Shown here in pieces: positions 22,065 to 31,289 of a DNA stretch of 64,000 nt. The DNA is taken from contig VDFB02270651.1 of the NCBI GenBank assembly GCA_007258455.2, positions 699,542,217 to 699,606,216 of the forward strand, read 5' to 3'. The position numbers and the translations under genes were made by a program. Each line of letters starts with the position of its first letter. Within the stretch, counting starts at the first letter, position 1. The notes under the pieces are model-generated. The model was not told the DNA's origin. It saw only the letters and a program-made list of their open reading frames with translations, and ran no database searches. The DNA is from Sequoia sempervirens (taxonomy: Eukaryota; Streptophyta; Pinopsida; Cupressales; Cupressaceae).

Positions 22065-23059
22065 TTATTCTATTAACCAATAGGTATGCTAATAGGTGGA
22101 TCAAAATGATTAAAAAACTAAAAAGGGATACTTGGGAATATAATATAGAAAGACACCATTTCTATATTATGGATGCTCTGGACCTTTTGGAAGCATAATA
22201 TATCTCAGAAATGTTTTCTCATTTGATCTTGTGATCACACTTATCATCAGGACAGTGGTTACCTAAACATTGATCAAAAATTTTAATTCTCTACTCAATT
22301 AGAGTAGTAAATAGTTTTTATTTTGGTAGGTTTCCTTTTGAAAATTATGCAGATGCATATGGAGCTGTATTAGATGAAGAAATGGTTGATTTCCTCAATT
22401 TAATTAAGTTTGTAAAATTTAAAGTTTGTGGTATTTTGTACATTTGCATGTGTTATAGATCAAATATTATTAAGTTGCCCCATAAATATTATATTACTGG
22501 GCCCAACTTAAAATAATATTATTATTCATTTCCCTTGATTTATCCTTTAGCCTATGAGAAATGATGATATGCTAGAGGTCTCTCCATGGTTCTAATTTGG
22601 AAAAGGGGACATGAAATAACTGATTGCATGACAACATAACTGATGAGTAATTGAGTGATTTTTAACTATGATTGCACAACTAACTACATGATTGCATGAC
22701 TACATAACTGATGGGTAATTGATGTGATGCTAATGATGATTGCATAACTGGTGAAGACCTGGCTTATTTTTAATGTGTTGATAACAGACATCATTCTAAT
22801 CAACAAGAGGTCGGAAACCACTTAGCTTGGTCTTTAATTGACCTTGATTACAACTGTTGTACTAAATAAGCCTGTAGGGCCATAACAGCCTATAATAGTT
22901 TTAACTAGAGGGCCATGTTAATAGCCCAAAAGCAGACTGATTTTGAGAAGCCTTATAGTTTTCAATCATTTTTCTAGTGTTAAATTTAGTTTCTTTGGTT
23001 AATGTACTTATTCCGTGGAATTTTATTGATTGTTACTTGCCATACTTCTGTGGAATTTT
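22065..23059. other. Filler with a short direct repeat
   Basis: No gene is seen. At about 22621-22660 and 22689-22728 the phrase GATTGCATGAC followed by ACATAACTGATG and GTAATTGA appears twice, with related GATTGCA/AACTG pieces between and after, down to about 22755. The rest shows no structure I can name. Confidence 0.55.
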
Positions 23060-23082
23060 ATTGATTGTGTATGCACAAGCAG

Positions 23083-23157
23083 GCTAATGAGAATGGGTTT
23101 GTAAAAATATCAATTGCTAGTATGTTGAGTGGAAAACAGCTTGCTTCTCCAAACACG
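23083..23157 (+). pseudogene. TNP1-like gene exon, copy A
   Basis: A 75-base exon flanked by AAGCAG and GTGAGT reads ANENGFVKISIASMLSGKQ and continues LASPNT. It is open and in phase 0 (25 codons). It belongs to the transposon's second gene, upstream of the C-terminal exon at 24132. The same exon is present again 730 bases downstream. Confidence 0.7.
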
Positions 23158-23812
23158 GTGAGTTCTGTGATGACCTCAATGAACACATTTTATCGTATTT
23201 TCTATGTTCTATGGTATTGAATATTAAATCTTACAATTTTTTATTTGTCTGAATGAGATATTGATTGAGCTGCATGTAGCTGTTGTAATCTAAAGATAAA
23301 ACTATACAAGTTTATTAGTTTATGGTATTCATGCATAAAAATTTGTTGGAAGCCTTTATGCAAGTTTAGTAGGAACATGGATGAAGTGCAACTTTTGAAC
23401 GTAATAAAAACTCAACATATCTTCCAAGGATTGTTATAGATCAAATATAATATAAGTTGAATGTCATGCTTTGGATTTATTTTTGGCTACCTTGTGCATC
23501 CTTTTTTACGAATCTCCTTATGTGTGGATGGAAACCAACCATATACCTGGTCAAATCATTTTTTCAAAATGTTAACTTCGAGTTTATAAGCTGAATTGAA
23601 ATTTTGAACAAAAATTAACTATCATCCACAGTTTTTGGATAAAAAATTCATTTTTCCTAATTTTTGAGTCCTCACACCTTGGTAGAAATGTATGTTTTGT
23701 AATTTTCTCTTGTTTTCTATGTTATAAGGTAGGTTTGTAATAAGGTTACTGAACAATAGTTAATATGGAATGCTTGTTGATATTTAAATTGCTGATGTGT
23801 ATGCACAAGCAG

Positions 23813-23887
23813 GCTTATGAGAATGGTTTTGTAAAAAGATCAGCTGCTAGTATGTTGAATGGAAAATAACTTGCTTCTCCAAACATG
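23813..23887 (+). pseudogene. TNP1-like gene exon, copy B with stop
   Basis: A second copy of the 75-base exon, with the same acceptor (AAGCAG) and donor (GTGAGT). It reads AYENGFVKRSAASMLNGK and then has TAA where copy A has a CAG (Gln) codon. Copy A is thus the more intact one. Confidence 0.7.
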
Positions 23888-24131
23888 GTGAGTTCTGTGA
23901 TGACCTCAGTCAACATATTTTATTGTATTTTTTGTGTTCTATGGTATTGAATATTAAATCTTACAATTTTTTATTTGTCTGAATGAGATATTGATTGAGT
24001 TGCATGTAGTTATTGTAATCTAAAGAGAAAACTATACAAGTTTATTAGTTTATGTTATTCATGCATAAAAAATTTGTTAGAATCCTTTATGTAAGTTTAT
24101 GTTATAATGTGTTATTTTTTTCTTTTTGTAG

Positions 24132-24401
24132 AAATGTATTGATAAACTCAAAGAAGGAGATAAAGTTAAGGTGTTGGATCCATTAGATGGTGATGTTGTG
24201 GGCATTGGGTGGATTCACTCCCTATCTATTGTACATGGAGTCAACTTGAAAGGAACAATGGATGCAAATGTAAACATTTTAAAGGTCACAAGTAACATAC
24301 CCCTTGTTTATGAAGAAAAAATAGATGGAGCTGTTCGTCTGAAAGAGAAAGAGGGAACCTTCACACAGTGGCCACTAAAATATTTGCAAAAAATGACATA
24401 G
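24132..24401 (+). pseudogene. TNP1/En/Spm-type C-terminal domain exon (Transposase_23-like)
   Basis: The exon opens after TTTTTGTAG and runs open to TAG at 24399-24401, encoding 89 residues. KEGDKVKVLDPLDGDVVGIG near the start and FTQWPLKYLQKM at the end follow the pattern of the TNP1/En/Spm C-terminal domain: a small beta-rich unit that begins with a value-of-product step and closes with a WP motif. It is the last exon of the transposon's second gene and is the only part of it with no visible damage. The subterminal repeats that TNP1/TNPA-type proteins bind start 430 bases downstream. Binding is family knowledge, not shown here. Confidence 0.78.
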
Positions 24402-24834
24402 TTGAACATATTTATCATGTACTAGTTGCTAGACATCTTGGCTCACTACTTTATGCAGTATTTTGAATATGTTATTCAAGGATCTTAATTATCATGGTGT
24501 ATTTGAAAGACTTGGAAACTCTTAGACAACTTTGACAATTTTTATTATATTTACATATATACTCTTAGACATCTTTGACATCTTATAACTTGATATATAT
24601 ATATTGATATATATTTGCATTAATTTATTTTTTATTGTAGATTACCTTTATTTATCATGATGTTGAATCAATCTTTTAATTTTAGTATGTTGTAGCTTGT
24701 ACGCATATGTAATATTTTTATTTACTTTTATGTTTTAGTTCAAATTTAATATTAGATTAGTTTTGCACTATAAAATTTATGGTATTTAATAAATTATTTA
24801 TTTCATGATTATATTTACTACCAATTAATGAAAA
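24402..24834. other. 3' untranslated stretch of the CACTA element
   Basis: Very AT-rich sequence between the last coding exon and the subterminal repeats. It has ATATAT runs and probably carries the polyadenylation site, which I cannot pinpoint. Confidence 0.45.
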
Positions 24835-25310
24835 CTAGTAAATAAAATGACTGAATTAATGACTAACTGTATGACTAAAGTAATGATTAAATTAATGACT
24901 AAATATGACTAAATGACTAAATAACTAAATATATGACTAAAGTAATGACTAAAATAATGACTAAATAAATGACTAAAGTAATGACTAAATTAATGACTAA
25001 ATTAATGACTAAATATATGACTAAAGTAATGAGTAAATATATGACTAAATAAATGACTACCTTGACTAAATAAATGACCAGTTAACAACAATTAATGACT
25101 AAATTAATGATTAAATATATGACTAAATTAATGACTAAATATATGACTAAATAAATGACTAAATAAATGACCAGTTAATAACAATCAATGACTAAATTAA
25201 CAGTTAAATCAATGACTAAATTAATGACTAAATCAATGACTAAATCAATAACCAAATCAATGACCAAATCAATGAGTACAAATCAATGACTAAATAAATG
25301 ACTAAAATAG
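24835..25310. repeat. CACTA subterminal repeat array (ATGACTAAAT)
   Basis: The motif ATGACTAAAT and close variants (AATGACTAAAG, AATGACCAAAT) occur about 25 times in 480 bases, mostly with 10-14 base spacing. Dense subterminal motifs next to the terminus are the binding platform for the element-encoded DNA-binding protein in En/Spm elements. All copies are in the same orientation up to about 25310, where the inverted form TTTAGTCAT appears. Confidence 0.92.
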
Positions 25311-25441
25311 TTTAGTCATAAATTTGGTTGCATTATAAATGACTGGCAATAAACTACTAATGGTCACATGACCAAAATTAGTCATTTATATGCAATTTTT
25401 AGTAGTTTATTTAGTCATATATTGTTGTTTGTGTACTAGTG
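25311..25441. repeat. CACTA 3' terminus with inverted motifs
   Basis: The last 130 bases alternate ATGACT and AGTCAT and contain a palindromic centre GGTCACATGACC near 25363-25374 with flanking arms (AAACTACTAA and TTAGTAGTTT). The end, read on the minus strand, is CACTAGTACACAAACAAC, starting at 25441. The three bases after it (TAT) would be the target duplication, but the left copy is not available for comparison. Confidence 0.85.
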
Positions 25442-25454
25442 TATTTTATATTGA

Positions 25455-26260
25455 AGACTATAGATGTGGTGGGTTCTTTGCTTTTTGAAGATATGAGGAG
25501 GAAGGTATCCATCAATTCTAAGGAGGCCCTAAATGTTTATGGAAGACCTAAGGAAAAAGGAAAGAAGAATGAGAAGCATGACAAATCCAAGTCCAAGGGG
25601 AGATCTAAGTCTCCTTGAAAGTCCAAAGTTATTTTCTAGAGCTGCAGTAAGCCTGGACATGTTCGCAAGTACTGCAAAGAGGAAAAGAAGAAGAAAGAAA
25701 ATTGATTCTAATTCTAAGTCTAAGAAGGAAGATTGTGATGCATTCATTGCAGCTTTGGCAGCTCATGCAGGTAATAATGTATGGTTAATTGACTTAGGTG
25801 CATCTTTCCATATGACCTTTAATAGAGATTGGTTTTCTAAATATGAAGAATTTGATGGAGGTAAGGTGTTCTTGAGTGATTATTCTCATTTAGACATTGT
25901 TGGCCATGAGAAAGTTAAAATTAGGTTTCCTGATGGAGAATAAAAAGGATTAATGGTGTGTTTCATATCCCTGGATTAGCACAAAAAAATTTATTTGTGA
26001 GAAAACTAATAGATGTGGGTGTGTAGATAGTATTTTCTGATGCAGGATGCAAGATGGTTAGAGGTGCTATGGTGATTGCCAATGGTGTCAAATATGGCAC
26101 ATTGTATAAGTTGGATGCATGAATTATTGAGTGCAATAGTACTTCTATGAAAACTAAGTCTGTGGAAGAATTGAGGGTTTCACCTTCAGTAAATGGTCAT
26201 GGATTTTGGGTAACCTAGGGTTCTCTTTCGTCTGAGTCAAAGTTACCTATAGAGAAAACT
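25455..26260 (+). pseudogene. Copia-1 gag C-terminus and protease
   Basis: The frame begins inside gag with SLLFEDMRRKVSINSKEAL and a Lys-rich stretch. A CCHC knuckle follows in which the first Cys position reads Phe and a TAG follows it (SCSKPGHVRKYC). The protease active site is WLIDLGASFHMT, where the usual Asp-Ser/Thr-Gly reads Asp-Leu-Gly. This would abolish activity. TGA at about 25617, TAG at about 25640 and TAA at about 25941 break the frame. The following part (GVFHIPGLAQKNLFVRKLID) is the end of the protease domain. Confidence 0.82.
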
Positions 26261-27165
26261 ATGTTATGGCACTAGAGACTTGGCCACATTGGAGAAAAGG
26301 GTCTAAGGACCTTGAAAAATAAAATCCTTGTTGAAGATATGTCTGATTGTAGTCTTGAATTTGATTTTTGTGAGCACTGCATTTATGGAAAACAAAACCA
26401 CGTTCATTTTTACTCAAGTTCTCATAAAACTTATGGTGTATTGGATCTTATTCATTCTAATGTGTTTGGTCATGTATATGTTCCTTTGATTGTTAAATCC
26501 ACATATTATGTTTCATTTATTGATGATTATAGTAGAATGATATGCATATATTTTCTAAAGAGTAAATCTAAAGTTTTCAATCATTTTAAAGAATTTAAAG
26601 CAATGGTTGAGTTATAGACTGGAAAGAAAATAAAACGTTTGAGGACTAATAATGGTGGTAATTTTTTCTCTAATGATTTTGATAGATTCTATAAAGATTG
26701 TGGTATTCATAGAAAGAAGACAACTCAGTATTCTCCACAACAGAATGGAGTTGTAGAAAGAATGAACATGACACTAATGGAGAAGACTAGGAGTATGTTG
26801 AGTGGTGTTGGTCTAGAACAAAGGTTTTAGGGTGAAGCTATTATCACTACCTATTACCTAATTAACAGGTCTCCTATATCAACTATTTTTTATAAGATTC
26901 CTATAGAGGCATGGTCAGGTCACAAGCCTTCATTAAGACATCTTAGAGCTTTTGGTTGTGAGGCATATGCACATGTGCCAAAGGAGAAGCAAACAAAGGT
27001 GGAGAAAAAGGCTATGAAATGTATCTTCATTGGATACAGTTATGGTGTGAAAGGATACAAGCTTTGAGATCCTATTGCACAGAAGGTAATACATAGTAGA
27101 AGTGTTATTTTTAGAGAAACTAAGCCTTCTTTTGTTACATTGCAGCTAGAAAAAATTAAATAGGA
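26261..27165 (+). pseudogene. Copia-1 integrase
   Basis: The pre-integrase zinc region (RLGHIGEKGLRTLKNK, then FCEHCIYGKQ) leads to the rve core. VLDLIHSNVFGHV stands where the first catalytic Asp is expected and reads Ser-Asn. YVSFIDDYSRM follows, then RTNNGGNFFSNDF, where the second catalytic Asp reads Asn. QQNGVVERMN keeps the catalytic Glu. In-frame stops occur at about 26617, 26828, 27066 and 27163. The zinc-binding histidine before RLGH is replaced by a TAG-containing stretch. The enzyme is inactive on at least two grounds. Confidence 0.85.
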
Positions 27166-28826
27166 AGGTGTGATTCAATTTCCTTCTACACTTGAGAAAG
27201 TTGAATCAAGGTCCAAAGATAGACAAGAAGTTGAGGAGAGCTCATCTAGCTTTGGATCTTCAGAAGAGGAGGAAGAACCTCCAACACAGATTGTTCGTAG
27301 GTCTACAAGACATAGAAAACCACTTGAAAGGTATTCACTTGATGATTGGAGATGTATTTTTTCTTTGAATAATAACATGGATGAACCCATATCAGTAGAA
27401 GAGGCACTAGGTATGAATGATGCTGAATCTTGGAAAATTGCTATGGATGAAGAAATGGCAGCAATGAAAAAGAATGATACATGAGATCTTGTACCACTGC
27501 CTAAAGGAAGAAAACTTCTTGGTTGCAAATGGGTGTTCAAGAAAAAAATTGGTTCAGATGGAGGTATTGAGAAGTACAAAGCAAGGTTGGTTGTAAGAGG
27601 CTACTCTCAAGTTGAGGGTGTTGATTATGGTGAGATATTTTCTCCTATTGGAAAAATTGCATCCATTATATTTTTCTTTCTATTGCTGTTGCTTATGATT
27701 TAGAGGTTGAGCAAATGGATGTGAAAACTGCTTTTCTTCATGGTGATTTGGAGGAGGATATTTATATGACACATCTAGAGCACTACATGGTGAAAGGTAA
27801 AAGTAAATTGGTTTGCAAATTGAAGAAATATTTGTATGGATTAAAACAAATTCCTAGGATGTGGTACCAAAAATTTGACACATGTGTTGAGTTTGGGATT
27901 TGAGCATTCTGAATTAGATCATTGTGTTTATTATAAAACTGGTGGTGATCATTTCCTGTTTATTGCATTATATGTTGATGATATGTTATTTATTGGTAGA
28001 GGGAAAGGTATGATTTTAGAACTGAAATCTCAACTTGTTGCTAAATATGAAATGAAATATCATGGTGTAGCTAAACACATTCTTGAAATGTAAATTAAAA
28101 GAGATAGAGTGAACAAAAAGATATGGCTTGGAAAAAGTATGTAAACTCAATTTCATAGAGATTTGATTTTCAAGATTGTAGACAATTATGTTTTCCTATT
28201 TCAATTGGAACAAAGTTATTTATTTTAGATTATCCAACATCTCCATCAGAGATGGAAGACATGAGCAGAGTAGCTTACTAGAGTGTAGCTGGAATTTTGA
28301 TATATGTTATGGTTTGTACTAGACCAGACATTGCCCAAGTAGTGGGAGTTCTTTCCAGATATATGTCTAACCCTAGTAGAGTTCATTATGATGAAAATAA
28401 AAGACTTCAAATATTTGTGTGGTACCTCAGATTATTCCTTATGTTATCACAGTAATATGACTGAAGATGAGATTTCCCTTGATATTCATGGTTATGTGGA
28501 TTTAGACTAGGTAGGTGATGTTGATAGTAGAAGATCCACCAGTGCTTATGTGTTTACTTTATTTGGTGGTGCAATTAGTTGGATGAGTAAGGGACAGGTT
28601 GTGGTTGCTTTGTCCACTACTGAAGCAGAGTATATGACAGCTACTCATACTTGTAAAGAAGCCATTTGGCTTAAGAGAGTGTGTTCAAATATTGGAATAA
28701 AATAGGGTGTGGTGACAATTTATTATGATAGTCAGAGTGTGATATGTCTAGCCAGGAACCTAAAATTCTATGCCAAGACCAAGCCCATTTTTGTACAGTA
28801 TCATTTTGTTAAATATTTGATGGTGT
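27166..28826 (+). pseudogene. Copia-1 reverse transcriptase and RNase H
   Basis: After an acidic linker (EEEEEPPTQIVRRSTRHRKP) the RT domain starts with CKWVFKKKIGSDGGIEKYK and YSQVEGVDYGEIFSPI. Then come VKTAFLHGDLEEDIYM, LKKYLYGLKQIPRMWYQKF and the active site LYVDDMLFIG. RNase H follows with [40 protein letters not shown] and [20 protein letters not shown]. It ends at YHFVKYLM, about 110 bases short of the usual end. Frameshifts occur near 27660-27710 and 27895, and there are several TAG and TGA codons. Confidence 0.88.
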
Positions 28827-28859
28827 TTAGAGACTATGGGCCTTTCGGCCCCTAGAAAC

Positions 28860-30165
28860 TAAGAGATGATGATGACTGTAGACATGTAAAATATACTGAT
28901 TGACATTGTGCATCCGATCCTGACTTACTAACATCATTTCTTCCCGAATCATCCCTCAGTATAGCCATTTAATCAAATCCCCCTATCTGATTAAATTCAT
29001 CAATATTCCTCTATTGAGTAAATAAATCATTTTATCTAATCAAGTCAATCTCTTTTGTTAAATAATCAATCCATCTAATCTAATTATCCCTATTTAATTA
29101 AATAATCAATTTATTTGATTAAATCTCTAAATTCTATCCATTAAATTAAATAAATTAAAACCTTATTTTATTTAATCTAACACCATCCCTTTAATTAAAT
29201 AAATCAAAATCCTTATTTAATTAATCTCTTGTCATATTCCTCTCTTATTTGATTTAAATAAATCCATAAATTTGAGTCAAATAGGTCACATCATCTAACC
29301 TCTATCATTAAATTAATTAACCCTTGATTAATTTAATCTCATCTCATGTCATCCTCTAGATAATGCAAGTTGCACATGAAAATAGATTTAATTCATTTAT
29401 TAAATCTCTATTTTCCTCACAAGGCATCTTTTGGAATATTCTCTCAATTTGAATTCAAAAATTCCAAGTCAACATGTACATCCAACAAGGAAATAAATTC
29501 ATCTTACATGTCCTTTGCCTTGAGCCAAGTGGAATTTATTGCATTTTCCCTTCCCTCTTGCATCAACAAATTTGAATTTCAAATATTATGCATTTATTGG
29601 CACAAACCCCAAATCTTGTACATCCATCATCCATTCATAGCTTGACAAGTGGCATCATATCATTGGATGAATGTTAGTCCCACATTGCTCAAATTTGGAC
29701 ATTCATCCATCTTGGAATTCTATAAATAGAGAGTTCATATCCTCATTTGATCATCCATAATCTAGGCAAAGTTACCATGCTCAAATATCTCTTGAATTTC
29801 ATCCATTATCCTTGAGTCATAGCTAGGTTTTGCAGATTTTTGGCTTGGAGTATTCATTCTTCACCAACAAAGTGGATCAATCTCTTCAACATTCGAAGCT
29901 TGCATCTTAGGAATTGGGAAAGGGCCAATTTTCACATCAAATTGGCACCAATTCCCCCATGGGATCATGAGTTTGCATATTTAAATTAGGATTCAATCTA
30001 GTTTGTAATTTATATTGTGTTCTTCATTGTTTTCTTTCCTATTTTGAATTTGCAAATGGATTTCATGGGGAATCCTTGTTTTGGCTTGCAATCTCTTGTC
30101 TAACTTGTTTATTCTTGTTGTTTTGGAGGTACCAAGGTTGGGGTTTGCACAATGACACCCTTCTG
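28860..30165 (+). mobile_element. LTR-like insert (probable solo LTR) with TATA box
   Basis: About 1.3 kb of AT-rich sequence interrupts Copia-1 between RNase H and its polypurine tract. It may begin TGTAGACATGTAAAATATAC near 28877 after the purine-rich AAGAGATGATGATGA. It contains TCTATAAATAGAG at 29720-29732, a strong core-promoter match, in a sequence without open frames. The first part repeats variations of TTAATTAAATAATC (TTAAT/TTTGATTAAAT) between 28965 and 29340. These are LTR-like traits. I could not identify clear target duplications, so the borders and the solo-LTR call are inferences. Confidence 0.5.
29721..29730 (+). promoter_or_regulatory. TATA box of the LTR-like insert
   Basis: TATAAATAGA followed by GAGTTCATATCC, within an otherwise featureless AT-rich LTR-like unit. 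It is a near-ideal plant TATA box. Use is inferred. Confidence 0.55.
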
Positions 30166-30199
30166 TTGTCATTGCAAGGTGTTCGACAAGTGGGAGATT

Positions 30200-30805
30200 T
30201 GTTGAGAAAATGTGTGTCAACCTTGCAATTACATAACGTACTATTGATACATAAGGTACTATTTAGTCGATAACGACAAGGGGGCATGGGGGGATCCCCC
30301 CCATGAGGGATCTGGGGGGATCATCCCTCTAGCTGGGGGTTCAAGGGTAGCGCTTCCCAATGGGGGTTCAGGGGTAGCACCCTCAAAGGAAAGATTTTAT
30401 ATACACTTTATTGTTGTAAATTTGGACCTTTCATCATTATGTCTCATATTTGATGGCCTATATTTTATTAGGTTGACTTGACCTAGAAGGAAACCCTATT
30501 TATTGAGGGCATTGTATTACATATGTGTATTACGATGTATTCTGAGAGTCTGATAGTGGTTGTGTTGTCTCCAGATCTTTAAGTGGTGATGCTCCTATGA
30601 GAAGCTTGCTCTGAAAGTATATTGTAATCTTTTTGATTGCTGAATAATATATTGAGAAATTTTTGGAGTGTGGGGTTTTTCTCCCGAAAGGTTTTTCTGC
30701 ATGTAAATCATTGTGTTGTGGTATGCATGATATTTGTGTTTTTTTTTTAAGTTTCTATAACTGTTAAAGATCTGTAAATTTTTTTGCATTATTCTCCTCT
30801 CAAGA
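30200..30805 (+). repeat. Copia-1 3' LTR
   Basis: The LTR starts TGTTGAGAAAATG directly after the polypurine tract AAGTGGGAGATT and may end at TCTCAAGA (30805), one base from the expected TCTCAACA. A GC-rich block at 30280-30378 carries a near-palindrome CATGGGGGGATCCCCCC and two tandem GGGGGTTCA-type units. A TATA-like TTTTATATACAC lies at about 30394. The partner 5' LTR is lost with the region left of the CACTA terminus, so the end is not confirmed by comparison. Confidence 0.6.
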
Positions 30806-31289
30806 TTAGTGTAGGAATTTGTTTTGTTACCTTAGCTTCCTTATATTAACAATAGTATCATATACAACAATGAAGATCAACAATCGTTTAAAGTGTATCT
30901 AGTAGTTGAAACTAGACTTTTTCTTCAAATGATAAAATAAATAATACAAATAATTGAACATCAACACATTACTTAATTTAAGTTTTTTTATTGATTTTCA
31001 CATGAAGGAATACATAGAGGTATTGGAAATGAAAAATATTTCTCAAAGACAACTCTACACAGAGATGAGTTGGAACTTGGAAACTCATATTATCAATATC
31101 AAATCACTGTATCACCTTTTCTAGCAACTCCCACTATTGAGGTGTTGGAATTGTCATTTGTTCTTACTAATGTTGTTTGACTTGAAAATTTGTTAACAAT
31201 TCATGATTTAAATTGGAACTTGTATTGAATTCTTCAGTCAAAATTGTATTCAAGGTTATCAGTGGTTTGATGGAATCCAAATAGTTTGC
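30806..31289. other. No gene seen
   Basis: Flank between the Copia-1 LTR and the minus-strand unassigned gene. It may contain the 3' end of the latter's element, but no terminus is recognisable. Confidence 0.4.

Larger units (their letters stand above)
23060..24080. repeat. Direct duplication of an exon with its introns
   Basis: About 280 bases at 23060-23345 recur at 23790-24080 with roughly one difference in ten to fifteen bases. The copies include the end of the upstream intron (GTATGCACAAGCAG), the 75-base exon and the start of the downstream intron (TTTATTTGTCTGAATGAG). The intervening 440 bases are not duplicated. Confidence 0.88.
6964..25441 (+). mobile_element. CACTA (En/Spm) DNA transposon, 5' end missing
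   Basis: A TNP2-type transposase gene is followed by a TNP1-type second gene and a 3' terminal region typical of this superfamily. The 3' end reads, on the minus strand, CACTAGTACACAAACAAC from 25441, behind about 600 bases of subterminal ATGACTAAAT repeats. No matching left terminus is visible upstream of the transposase, so the start given is only that of the first coding exon. The element is swollen: 5.6 kb separates the two genes and 5.4 kb interrupts the second. These spaces hold fragments of a bZIP gene, a NEK kinase and an RNase H domain. Both transposon genes are broken by stops and frameshifts, so the copy cannot move itself. Its right end abuts the gag region of Copia-1, which suggests insertion into that element. 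Confidence 0.85.
25455..30805 (+). mobile_element. Copia-1: Ty1/copia retrotransposon, 5' truncated
   Basis: Internal domains in the order gag zinc knuckle, protease, integrase, reverse transcriptase and RNase H identify a Ty1/copia element. The left part ends exactly at the CACTA 3' terminus, within gag. On the right, an LTR-like insert (about 28860-30165) separates RNase H from the polypurine tract AAGTGGGAGATT (30188-30199) and the LTR (30200-30805). More than a dozen stops and several frameshifts break the polyprotein. Confidence 0.85.

Noticed and set aside
24835..25310. CRISPR-like regular short repeats
   Set aside because: There are no spacers of constant length. The array is the subterminal repeat of a plant CACTA element.
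25529..25747. Minus-strand hydrophobic frame that looks membrane-like
   Set aside because: It is antisense of the Lys-rich Copia-1 gag, which always gives Phe/Leu runs.
27175..27579. 134-residue minus-strand frame
   Set aside because: It overlaps the Copia-1 linker and RT start, which match the family on the plus strand.
29370..29645. 91-residue plus-strand frame in the LTR-like insert
   Set aside because: The codons are AT-driven and no similar protein is known to me. It lies upstream of the TATA box in a non-coding unit.
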